Source of the DNA: Prosopocoilus inquinatus
Lineage: Eukaryota > Arthropoda > Insecta > Coleoptera > Lucanidae
Direction of reading: 5' to 3'
DNA length: 64,000 bases
NCBI GenBank assembly: GCA_036172665.1
Contig: CM069872.1
Coordinates: 53,368,101-53,432,100 of the forward strand
A program made the translations under genes and the position numbers. The notes below the pieces were generated by a model, which was not told the DNA's origin, searched no databases, and worked only from the letters and a program-made list of their open reading frames with translations. Each line of letters opens with the position of its first letter. Positions within the stretch are counted from its first letter, which is position 1. This document shows positions 34,456-45,000 of the stretch, one piece after another.

Positions 34456-35870
34456 TACTTCAAAATCGTACGTTCGGTTCGCTTCCGCCTTGCAACGCTA
34501 CGATACACGTCAAGCGATGATAAGTCCGGGCCTGTATCTCTCGAAAATAACTTAATTTAAATAAATTCACTAAGGCTAAAGATTTCTGAATTCCGTTTGC
34601 GCGGACCTACCTTATCCCCGTATCTTCTCCACTGAGCTTGGCCGGTCGAGATGATTTGGACGGAGATTTTTCGAGAATTTTTTTGGACTGTTTAAAGGCG
34701 TCGGAGCATGAAACGGCGCGACTCAGTGACCAAAAAATGCCGGGTAATCCAATGGCGAGGTTGAATTTTCGCTCAGATGCTAGGATCATCGTGTACAGGT
34801 CCGGATTTAAAATGGGCATTAAAAAAAAGCTACACCTCCATTTATCGGCCGAATTGAACTAAATTTGGAACTCTGCCTCTCTTTTTTCTCTCTAAATGAT
34901 ATGGACGACAGGTTCGGACCTTCAGTCAAACACGATCTCGAAAATTATGGAGGCAGAGATATTTTCGAGAATTTTCTCGGCCGTTTAAAGGCGCCGGAGC
35001 GCGAAACAGCGCGACCCAATGACCAAAAAATGTCGGGTAATACGATGGCGATGTTGAATTTTCGCTCAGATGTTCAGATCATCGTGTACAGGTTCGGATT
35101 TAAAAGGGGCATTCAAAAAAAAGTGCTACCCCTCCATTTACCGCTCGAAATGAACCAAATTTGGAACTCTGCCTCTCTTTTTTCTGTCTAAGAGATATCT
35201 ACGATAAGTCCGGACCTTCATTCAAACACGATCTCGAAAATTATGGAGGCAGAAATATTTTCGTGAATTTTTTCGGCCGTTTAAAGGCGCCGGAGCGCGA
35301 AACGGCGCGACCCAATCACTAGAAAATGCCGGGTAATCCGATGGCGATATTGAATTTTCGATCAGAGGCTAGGATTATCCTGTACAGGTCTGGATTTAAA
35401 AAAGGGCATTCAAAAAGATGCTACGCTTCCATTTACCGGCCGAATTGAACCAAATTTGGAACTCTGCCTCTACTTTTTCTGTCTAAGAGATCTCGACGAC
35501 AAGTCCGGACCTTCATTCAAACACGATCTCGAAAATTATGGAGGCAGAAATATTTTCGAGAATTTTTGCGGCTGTTTAAAGGCGTCGGAACGCGAAACGG
35601 CGCGACCCAATCACCAGAAAATGCCGGGTAGTCCGATGGCGATGTTGCATTTTCGCTTAAATGCTCAGATTATCGTGTACAGGCCCGGATTTGAAAAGGA
35701 CACAGAGGAAAAATGCGACGCATCGATTTATCCGGGCGATTTGGATTAAATTTTGAATACTGCGTCTTTTTTTTCTGTATGTAAGATATCGACGACAGGT
35801 CCGGACCTGCGTCCAAATAAAGAACCATTACTTAACTTCAAGCGATTCCTGTTTTTCGCTTGCGTGTCTC
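34456..35870 (+). repeat. Satellite B array 1: leader, four ~295-bp units, tail
   Basis: The leader (34465-34640: CTTCCGCCTTGCAACG, GTCAAGCGATGATAAGTCCG, CACTGAGCTTGGCCGGTCG) matches 31515-31700. Units have ATGYCGGGTAATMCGATGGC near 34737, 35027, 35326 and 35622, each with TTTTCGAGAATTTT, GCGCGAAACGGCGCGACC, GTACAGGTCCGGATTTAAAA, CTACACCTCCATTTAC and GGAACTCTGCCTCT. The tail (35775-35870) reads GATATCGACGACAGGTCCGG, AATAAAGAACC, CTGTTTTTCGCTTGCGTG. The same tail closes array 2. Confidence 0.95.
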
Positions 35871-37345
35871 CTACATTTCGCACAGGCGCTAAATTTTAAC
35901 CACCACCCCCCTCCACCAGAAACTCATCCCTTCTACACTGAGCCCATTATTGCACCAGGAGGTGCAATGATGGGCTCAGTGAAGACTTTTGTTAGTGACT
36001 CGGATGAGTTTTGATTTTCCACTTTTGTAATCATTGGGGTCGGGTTGACTTTACTTGGGGTAGGTCAGTTCCGCGTTAGAATTCACCACCCCAAAGTGCT
36101 CAAGTTTTCATTGCGCGTCGCGATAAGGCCGAGCGGAATTCCGACGCTCGCGCGAATTCTATAATCGCTCACGGATGATGCCCTCGCATTAAGATTCACG
36201 GAACGTCGCCCCGGATTAATTTATTGGCGCTTTTATGGAATCCGGAGCGTCTCGCCGAAGGTATTCATCCCGGAAAAGTATCCAATCAATGAGACGCGGT
36301 TGGGGGTTTTTATAATTTCCTCCTTCTTCTTCTCCTTATTATTATCATCATTATTATTATTGCCACTATTATTAAATCACACCGGGATCTATTGCGCAAT
36401 CGATATTGAAACTTCCGGGGGATGTAAAATATTTAATGCAAAAATTATTGTACGTATTTCAAATTTACGTCAAGTAAGAGGGAAGCAAACGAAGTGGATG
36501 CTCCCCTTTGGCGTTTTGAGAACGACACGTCGCATAAATAAACATTTCGACTGGAATATAAATTCCGTTTTACGGGAAAGTCGTCGCCTTCCTCCCCCAT
36601 CCCAGGACGTTTTTTTCAATCCCTCGACGTGCACGCTTGATAATAACGGGAAGATTCACCCCCCTCCCCTCCTCGCTTCGCCCCCTATCGTAAGGGATTA
36701 AATCTTGCCCAATTTCGATTAATGTTGGTACGATTTCCCACCTCGCCCCCTACCCTCTGAGAGGTTAGCGGATTGGCTTGCGCGTGTGAGTGTGTGTGTG
36801 TGTGTATACACCTGGCGGCCGTGTGCGCCAAACACAATTTGAAGATCATCAAATTACGCCTGAAGCGATCGCAGCGCCATGATGGGGGCGCTTAACATAT
36901 TACCGAGATACACACACACACACCCCGATGATTAAACTACGCGCTGGCGGGGATGATGTTGATATTACCTCGGGGACGTCTCCCGACGCCAATTTGTTTT
37001 AATTTAAATCACGCTCCTGAATTGCTCATTTGCCACTCCTCCCGCCCTCCCATCTCCGAAACAGATCGGAGTCCTTTCGCGTAATTCATTCTTTGGATTG
37101 CGGCGGGGGATTCACTCGCGACGAAAGGTTGCTGACTCAATCGTTGTCAGCACCGTCGTCGGCGCGGTCAAATTGAAAAAGTCCGCCGCTTTGAATGTTT
37201 TAATCCTCAAGGGCCCCATTCAGGTCTTTCGTTACTTTTGTCCGGCGCAAAATTCCTTCGAGTTTGAATGCGCGGGGCTAACTACATGAGATCGATGAGC
37301 TTGGACGTGACGTAATATCTGGGATATAAAATATCCTACACCTTA
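35871..37345. other. Non-coding stretch with a hairpin and microsatellites
   Basis: Holds a 46-bp hairpin (35936-35981, separate entry), TTC/ATT microsatellite sequence (36319-36375), (GT)n near 36787-36804 and (AC)n near 36909-36922. A frame of 133 codons (36300-36701) starts in the microsatellite and has no recognisable domain. Confidence 0.45.
35936..35981. repeat. Hairpin, 21-bp arms
   Basis: CACTGAGCCCATTATTGCAC pairs with GTGCAATGATGGGCTCAGTG across a 4-base loop with one mismatch. It lies about 65 bases after the tail of satellite B array 1. Array 2 also has a palindrome soon after its tail. Confidence 0.85.
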
Positions 37346-38605
37346 AGCTCCTTGAAGCCCTCCCCCTTCTCTACTGAGCATAGTCATGATGATTGGAGGC
37401 AAAGATTTTTTCAAGATTTTTTTTCGACCGTTTAAAGGTGTCGGAACACGAAACGGCGCGACCCAATGACCAAAAAATGGTGGGTAATCCGATGGCGATA
37501 TTGAATTTTTGCTCAGATGTTCAAATTATCCTGTACAGGTCCGGACTTGAAAAGGGCATTCAAAAAAATGCTACGCCTCCATTTACCAGTCGAAATGAAC
37601 CAAATTTGGAACTCTTTTCTCTTTTCTCTCTCTAAACGATATCGACGACAGGTCCGGACCTGCATTCAAACACATATCTGGAAAATTATGGAAGCAGAAA
37701 TATTTTCGAGAATTATTTCGGCTGTTTAAAGGCACCGGAGCGCGAAACGGCGCGACCCAATCACTAGAAAATGCCGGGTAATCCGATGGCGATGTTGAAT
37801 TTTCGATCAGATGCTAAGATCATCGTGTACAGGTCCGGATTTAAAAAGGGCATTAAAAAAAATGCTACGCCTCCATTTACCGGCCAAAATGACCCAAATT
37901 TGGAACTCTGCCTCTCTTTTTTCTGTCTAAGAGATATCGACAACAAGTCCGAACCTTCATTCAAACACGATCTCGAAAATACCTCTGCCCCCAATATTTT
38001 CGAGATTTTTTTTCGGCCATTTAAAGGCTCCAGAGCGCAAAACGGCGCGACTTAATGACCAAAAAATGCCGGGTAACCCGATGGTGATGTTGAATTTTCG
38101 CTCAGATTATCGTGTACAGGTTCGGATTTAAAAAGGGCATTCAAAAAAATGCTACGCCTCCACTTACCGTCCGAATTGAACAAAATTAGAAACTCTGCCG
38201 CTACTTTTTCTGTCTAAGAGATATCGACGACAAGTCCGAACCTTCATTCAAACACGATCTCGAAAATTATGGAGGCAGAAATATTTTCGAGAATTTTTTT
38301 CGGCTGTTTAAAGGCGCCGGAGCGCGAAACGGCGCGACCCAATCACTAGAAAATGCCGGGTAATCCGATGGCGATATTACATTTTCACTTAGATGCTCAG
38401 ATTATCGTGTACAGGTCCGGATTTAAACAGGGCTTAAAGAAATGCGACGCTTCCCTTTATCCGGCCGATTTTGCTTGAATGTAGAATACCGCGTCTTTTT
38501 TTTCTATTTATAAGATATCGCCGGTAGGTCCGGACCTGCGTCCAAATAAAGAACTACTAGTTAACTTCAATCGATTTCTGTTTTTCGCTTGCGTACCTCC
38601 TAGAT
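37346..38605 (+). repeat. Satellite B array 2: short leader, four ~290-bp units, tail
   Basis: The leader (CTCCTTGAAGCCCTCCCC, CTACTGAGCATAGTC) is of the type seen at 28.65 kb. The CCGATGG anchor occurs near 37489, 37781, 38078 and 38362. The tail (38515-38605) has GGTCCGGACCTGCGTCCAAA, AATAAAGAACTACTAG and CTGTTTTTCGCTTGCGTACC, almost the same as array 1. Frames of 63-97 codons come from the unit. Confidence 0.95.
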
Positions 38606-39540
38606 AGACCTCACTGCGCCCTAAGAACTTCGTTCCGGGGCACGAGATAAACACCCATCATATGATGGGTGTTTATATATATATATATATATATATATAA
38701 TACTGGCTGAAAAGATGCGCGAACGCAGGAAAACAAATTGGGATGGCGGTAGTGGCGGCGGTGGCTGCGGCGGTTATGTTTGCGGAACTAATTAAAAGTG
38801 CTTAAGTAATATCGGGGGGCGGCGAAATCTAATGATTAGAATGAAGAAGAAGAAGAAAGTTGGGCGAACTTCCGAGGCGAGTGGGGTTTGTCGGCGGCGC
38901 TTATTATATTAATTAGGGAAATTTACATCGCACCGGAGCAAGCATTGTTTTGAGGTGAAGTTTTCATGGGGTGGCGGGGTGGGAAGGCGCAAGGAAAACT
39001 AAAAGCGCTCCGCCTCTCGGGCGTTATTTATAAAATCCCGAAACGGCCAAACTTCCGCGCGTTTGTTTCGAACCAAACTAGAATTTGCATTCCATTATGA
39101 CGCGCCGAAGAAGGTCCCTAAATAATTAAAGATAAAATAATAAGAGGCTATAACTGCACCGCGGAAGTCTGTTGAAATTACGCGAAGCCTTAATGGGTAT
39201 TCAATTAGATATGAGGGAACGAAGGAAAGAAGGAAGGAGGGTAGACGTCTTCCGCTTTGAGGCAAATATTGTTTTATTTTATCGTTTTTTGAACGGAGGG
39301 GGCCGGGCGTGGGGGCTATTCAAATACTAAAGTAATTTATGCACCGGGGACATTATTTGAACTTCTCGGAACCATATTTGCCAATAAAAAAAAACTCTTT
39401 TTCAAACGTCGTCGAAAGACCGTCGGGAAAAAAACTGAGCGGGAATCGATGAATAAAACTTCGCTTTAGAGTTCAGTCTCGATACTTTAAGCGAAACACA
39501 TGAACGGAATTTTTTTTTTAATTTTATTGGCTGGCTCGTT
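38606..39540. other. Non-coding stretch beginning with a palindrome and (TA)n
   Basis: A perfect 30-bp palindrome (38647-38676) runs into a (TA)n tract ending at about 38699. The remainder is unique, with short GAAGAAGAAG runs near 38845. No gene was recognised. Confidence 0.45.
38647..38676. repeat. Perfect 30-bp palindrome
   Basis: ATAAACACCCATCAT is followed at once by its exact reverse complement, then by a TA microsatellite. It lies about 40 bases downstream of the tail of satellite B array 2. Confidence 0.95.
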
Positions 39541-40110
39541 AGTTTCTTCTTAACTCCGCCCCCTTTTGGTAGTTACAGCGTCACGTTGTATTAACTGGTC
39601 TATTTCTTCACTCATTGGCACGCTAATTTGTTAACTCCGCCCACTTTTGGCAATTACAGCGTCACGTTGCAGTAATTGTTCACTCATTGGCTCGCTAATT
39701 TGTTAATTCCGCCCACTTTTGGCAATTACAGTGACACGGCTCGCTAGTTTTTTGTTAACTCCGCCCACTTTTGGTAATTACAGTGTCACGTTGCAGTAAT
39801 TCATCCATTTCGTTCACTTATTTGCTCGCAAGTTTGTTAATTCCGCCCACTTTTGGTAATTACCGAGTTACGTTGCAGTAATTGGTCCATTTCGTTCACT
39901 CATTGGCGGCTAGTTTGTTAACTCCGCCCACTTTTGGCAATTACAAAGTCACGTTGCTGTAATTGGTCCATTTCGTTCACTCATTGGCGGCTAGTTTGTT
40001 AACTCCGCCCACTTTTGGTAAAATTACAGTGTCACGTTGCAGTAATTGGGCCATGTCATTCACTCATTGGTTCGCGAATTTGTTTACCCCGCCCACTCTT
40101 CAATCAGTTG
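39541..40110 (+). repeat. Tandem array, ~80-bp unit, eight copies
   Basis: CTCCGCCCACTTTTGG (or its variant) recurs near 39555, 39635, 39707, 39760, 39842, 39924, 40003 and 40087. The unit continues AATTACAGTGTCACGTTGCA, GTAATTGGTCCATTTCG, TTCACTCATTGGCTCGC. One unit (39707-39760) has a deletion. Each unit has a CCGCCCA core and a GTCACGT motif. Confidence 0.95.
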
Positions 40111-40890
40111 ACGATTGTTTGTCATTGCAAAAATCAATACGCCCCCTTCACCCAATTCGGCAGCTGTTTATCGTAACGATACCCGCCACTTTGTTAGTCA
40201 AGAGCGAAGCAACTTTTTTTATTAACGCCTCCGAATTTGATAACCCCCACTTAGTTTTGATTTCATTTGAGCGCGGCCACAACCTTCAACTCATTTTTTA
40301 ATTGCACAAATAAGTTCCAATTTATGAAGGAAGAAATTGATCTGCTAATGGAAGGAAGATTTCGTTTAGCTCCTCCCTCACCCCAATCTCGAATTTCCTG
40401 ACCCCGCCTACTTTCGACTTCATTTGAGTGCGGCCACAACCTTCAAATCATTTTTTAATTGCGCAAATGAGCTTTAATCTTGGGTGGGGAAATGAAGAAA
40501 ATTGATCTGCTTATGGAAGGAAGATTTGGTTAAGCTCCTCCCTCATCTCACTTCCGAATTTGCTAACCCCGCCTACTTTGGCCTTCATTTGAGTGCAGTC
40601 ACAACCTTTAACACATATTTTTAATTGCGGAAATAAGCTCCATTCTTGGCCGGAGGGAAGGAAGGGATTGATCTGCTAATGGAAGAGAGATTTGATTTAG
40701 CTCCTTCCTCCCCCCACCTCCGTATTTGCTGACCCCGCCTACCTTTGACTTCATTTGAGTCTGGCCACAATCGCGATGTCATTTTTTTATTTTTGCATAT
40801 GAGCTTCTTTCCAGGTGGGGGAGGAAATTGATCTGTTATAGGAAGCAAGGTTTGGCTTAGCACCTCCCCCACTTCCAACAGAAAATTAAA
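40111..40890 (+). repeat. Tandem array, ~165-bp unit, four copies
   Basis: TTCATTTGAGTGCGGCCACA (or its variant) recurs near 40262, 40419, 40586 and 40752. It is followed by ACCTTCAA-TCATTTTTTAA, AATTGATCTGCTWATGGAAG and TTTAGCTCCTCCCTC. The unit start, AACCCCGCCTACTTT, resembles the start of the neighbouring 80-bp unit, so the two arrays may share an ancestor. Confidence 0.9.
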
Positions 40891-41859
40891 AATGAATTTC
40901 CGAAGAACTCTAATGTGAACCTTGCCTTTGGGAACTTGCGTCACAACCTCAACCAAATTTCGCGGAAATTGTTTCACGAACTTCAGAGGGCGTCCATTCA
41001 GGGGATGTTATGTATATACAGAGTGTCGCAGGCACATTTTATATATGTATTTAAATTGTCACGAAGCGGGTTAAATGAGGAAAGTTTAATGACCTGCCAG
41101 CTCGGTGGTTTCGAGGATGTTACGGGCGAGACTGGGCGACGCATCAAGACGGCAACATAAATCCCTGAAATCATACCTGTTACACGCGAAACTGCCTTTG
41201 TACTCTCGACGGATATACATACATGCATTAGAGTCGGCCTTATTTTTCACGCAAACAAATGCACGCCTGCCTTATTCGTGCGCCGCAACGCCAGGCACAG
41301 AATACAACCGTCGCGACGCTCATCCCCTCGCAAGACGTTTCAGAGGATGACAAGAAGAGAAAGCGCTGTTTTACTTAGCACGAATAATATTGTCCCAGCG
41401 ACATGTTAATGCCAGAGCCGGATTGAGGCCCGATCCCACCCAATTATAGACCGGCATAATCGTAGGTGAGTCCAGCTTTGAGTTTAATTACGGTCAATAA
41501 TGAACGCTAAGCCTTGTTTGGCTAACGTGGACGCATCAGTACACGTTATTAACACCGCAAAGCCTCCTACGCTGAATAATGCATTAAGCCACACAAACGC
41601 ATCCAATCAAAAGAGCCCTTAACGAGGGCGCGTTGCCCTTTTCTGACGGCCTGGTTGCTTTCCTAGACTTGGCGCGTTCTTCGAGGGCGAGCGAATTTAA
41701 CATGAAATGCGAAATGTGACCAAATAATTGGGGGCGTACATACATATTCGGTCGACCTAATTGAGGGACGGATCGATGCTAATGGGGGGACGTTAGCGTC
41801 GCCTCTTTGCAAAATGATTCAGTGAATTCAGAAGCTCGGATACGAATGTCACTCGATTA
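40891..41859. other. Non-coding stretch
   Basis: Unique sequence. TATATACAGAGTGTCGCAGG near 41012 resembles the TACAGGGTGTCC-type ends of many insect transposons, but no partner end was found. Frames of 76-81 codons near 40.9-41.35 kb have no recognisable domain. Confidence 0.4.
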
Positions 41860-43035
41860 TCATTTAACGGGTGTAAGGCGATTTTATTTTCGCTCAATTA
41901 AAATTAAGGATGATTTTTTTCTCTTTATGTCAGTTTTCATCTGATTGGTGCAAGGCGATTTTATTTTCTCTCAACTAAAATTTAGAATGATTTTTATTCC
42001 TTTATGTCATTTATCATCTGATTGGTGCAAGGCGATTTTATTTTCTGTCAATGGAACGCTCGCTTGGATTATCGATCGGAATGCAGAAGTCGATCGATAA
42101 TCTCCTTGAGGAACGAATTCAGGAGCGCGAACACGAAAGTCAGTTATCATCTGATGGTTGTAAGACAATTTTATTTTCTCTCAACTAAAATTTAGGATGA
42201 TTTTTTTTCCTTTATGTCATTTATCATCTGATTGGTGCAAGGCATTTTATTTTCTGTCAACGGAACGCTCGCTTCGATTATCGATCGGAATGCAGAAGTC
42301 GATCGATAATCTCCTTGAGGAACGAATTCAGGAGCGCGAACACGAAAGTCAGTTATCATCTGATGGTTGTAAGGCAATTTTATTTTCTCTCAACTAAAAT
42401 TTAGGATGATTTTTTTTCCTTTATGTCATTTATCATCTGATTGGTGCAAGGCGATTTTATTTTCTGTCAACGGAACGCTCGCTTCGATTATCGATCGGAA
42501 TGCAGAAGTCGATCGATAATCTCCTTGAGGAACGAATTCAGGAGCGCGAACACGAAAGTCAGTTATCATCTGATGGTTGTAAGGCAATTTTATTTTCTCT
42601 CAACTAAAATTTAGGATGATTTTTTTTCCTTTATGTCATTTATCATCTGATTGGTGCAAGGCGATTTTATTTTCTGTCAACGGAACGCTCGCTTGGATTA
42701 TCGATCGGAATGCAGAAGTCGATCGATAATCTCCTTGAGGAACGAATTCAGGAGCGCGAACACGAAAGTCAGTTATCATCTGATGGTTGTAAGACAAATT
42801 TATTTTCTCTCAACTAAAATTTAGGATGATTTTGTTTCCTTTATGTCATTTATCATCTGATTGGTGCAAGGCGATTTTATTTTCTGTCAACGGAACCCTC
42901 GCTTCGATTATCGATCGGAATGCTGAAGTCGATCGATAATCTACTTGAGGAACGAATTCAGGAGCGCGAACACGAAAGTCAGTTATCATCTAATGGTTGT
43001 AAGACAATTTTATTTTCTTTCAAGTGCAATTTTAA
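41860..43035 (+). repeat. Tandem array, 210-bp unit, about five copies
   Basis: GCTTSGATTATCGATCGGAA recurs at 42062, 42271, 42481, 42691 and 42901 (209-210 bp). Units also contain CTCCTTGAGGAACGAATTCA, GAGCGCGAACACGAAAGTCA and TTTTATTTTCTCTCAACTAA. Each holds an inner inverted repeat, GATTATCGATCG facing CGATCGATAATC across 12 bases. Lead-in copies (41860-42060) lack the middle. A diverged copy sits at 47.69-47.97 kb. Confidence 0.95.
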
Positions 43036-44500
43036 ACGATGCTTTATAAGACGACATAAATTTGTGAATACTCTGCACAAACGAACCAATTAATTTCCTT
43101 TTAATTCCACGACCGTCCTCAAGAAGCGCAGCGGTATCAAACTTAATTAATAATACTAATGCAATCAGCAAGAACGCAGCGGTACAGTTTTTCTTTTCTC
43201 CACTTCTTCAGCGAGGAGAAACTTCGAACAACTCAAATACGACGAACTACAAATTATCGAGCGACTGTGGATATTGACAGGATCGAACGTCTCTCCTCGG
43301 AACCCGCTCGGGAACTTTCCGTTTAATTAAGCCCGATTGGTACTTGAAAGTTCGGTGCAGCCAGTCAAATTGTATATTTCTGTGATGTACGGGTGCGTCT
43401 TTTCTGTCATTTATTAATAATAAGACGCCGAGTACCCGACATTCCAAACTAATAACGCAAACATTATATCCCATGTTATCCTACGGGATTAATCTTAAGT
43501 TTTAAGTCAACTCGTCCGTCGCGTCGCTCGCCCTTTCTAAAATCGCTCACGCCGATTGGTTAATTTCAAGTGTCTCTTACAATCGCGGAGGCTTGAGGTT
43601 AATTACAGGAGTGTAACTAAATCGGCGGCGTCTCGGATCACACACACTCGTTTAAAATTAATCCATCGCGTGTTCGGTTTCTCGATTAAACACGACGTGA
43701 TCGAATAGAACTCAAGTCTTGGAGCAGGAAGGAACGCTAAGCGCATCCGGCTCGGGAAATTAATGACAATTTGCCGTGAGCGGCTACGCTCTCTCTCTCA
43801 AAAAAAAAAAAAGGAAAAGAAAAGCGCATCGTTCTCGTATAAATCAAACGGCAGCTACGTAATTAGTTTCGAGCAATATCGGCGGCGCAAAGACGAACAA
43901 AGACGCAGTTATGACGGCCGTCGGCGTCGAAACATAATCCGTTATTGCGATGCTTTGCCCACCACAATGGTGCCCGCCCGAATGAAAGGATCGGCGTCTT
44001 TTGAGCGGTGGAGGTGGGGGCGGGGGCGGATGCCGAGGCGGGGGTCGGACGGTATCAATACTCCATCCCTGACACATTGTCACTCATTTGTTGACATCCG
44101 ACTTTACTTCGCGAGCGCCCCTTTTTTTTTGCGCGTCGCTTTTTACGTCGGACCTTCCCGTCCGGACAAAAAGCTGTTGGTCGACGAGCTCTCATCTTTT
44201 GTTCTACAAGGTCATTATGTGTGTAATTGAATCCGCTTCCTTCTTTGCCTCTTTTTTCCTTTCCTTTGCGGACGAGCCCGTCGAAATTGAGGGGGAAGGA
44301 CCAAGGAGGTGTGCGGTTGAAGCTGAATAATTGCTGGAATTTGGGTTAATGCTGCAATCAATAAAAATAAGAAACTTGTTTAAATAATTGCGAAAGATGA
44401 TAGTAGCAATCAAGTTTGAACCCCGGCAACCTAGAAGACTCGGGTTCGAATCTCGATTTTTGATTCATTTTCTTGCAACATTCATTTTTAACAATCCCTT
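43036..44500. other. Non-coding stretch
   Basis: Unique sequence with a poly-A run near 43801. An open frame of 155 codons (43763-44230) starts at the poly-A run and has no recognisable domain. Near 44440 ACTCGGGTTCGAATCTCGA looks like a tRNA T-arm/B-box, but no full cloverleaf fits. Confidence 0.4.
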
Positions 44501-45000
44501 CCACACTTAAATGTGCTTTAGCAACTTCGTTTTCTTTTTAATCCGGGCTTGCATACGTTCGTCTGGTCATCCGACTCCGCCATCGGATTGACCAGCATTT
44601 TCTGGCCTTAGAGTCGCACCGAGTCGTGCTTCCGCGTTATTTAATAGTCGAAAAAATTCTCTTCTCCGTCGCTTATAATGTCTTCCGCGCCGTCCCCTTT
44701 GAAGCGACGCTTATTTTATATATTATAAAAAATCGTCCAAAATGAAGAGTTTCCGCGGCCCCGTTCGAGTACAGGACCGGACTCGGCGTTTATCTCCTGT
44801 TAGTAGAGAAGGAAAGCGCAAAGTTCCAAACGCCAAATCAGGTTCGGCCGATAAATGGGCGCATCGGAATTCTCTTAAAACGCTGAAAACTGCATTTTCT
44901 TTTCAATCCGGACCTGCACGCGTTTGTCCGGTCATCTAATCGGAAATTCGACCTCACCGTAGGATTGCTGGGCGTTTTTTGGTTATTGGGTCGCGACATT
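44501..45000 (-). repeat. Satellite B, long-form units leading into the 164-bp array
   Basis: Inverted relative to the 28-38 kb copies. One worn unit (44520-44700) and one long-form unit (44745-44990: TACAGGACCGGACTCGGCG, AAAGTTCCAAACGCCAAATC, TTTTCTTTTCAATCCGGACC) precede the short units. A similar long-form unit is at 52.06-52.35 kb. Confidence 0.85.

Noticed and set aside
36300..36701. 133-codon frame with a signal-peptide-like start
   Set aside because: The hydrophobic start is translated TTC/TTA microsatellite, and the remainder has no recognisable motif.
41005..41030. Transposon end (TATACAGAGTGTCG)
   Set aside because: It resembles TACAGGGTGTC-type ends, but no inverted partner or target-site duplication was found within several kb.
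43763..44230. Longest open frame on the + strand (155 codons)
   Set aside because: It starts at a poly-A run, is rich in Arg, Lys and Ser, has no recognisable domain or splice context, and overlaps a frame on the other strand.
44402..44470. tRNA or tRNA-derived SINE (B-box-like GGGTTCGAATC)
   Set aside because: The T-arm can pair, but no acceptor stem, D-arm or anticodon arm fits upstream, and no SINE body or duplication was seen.
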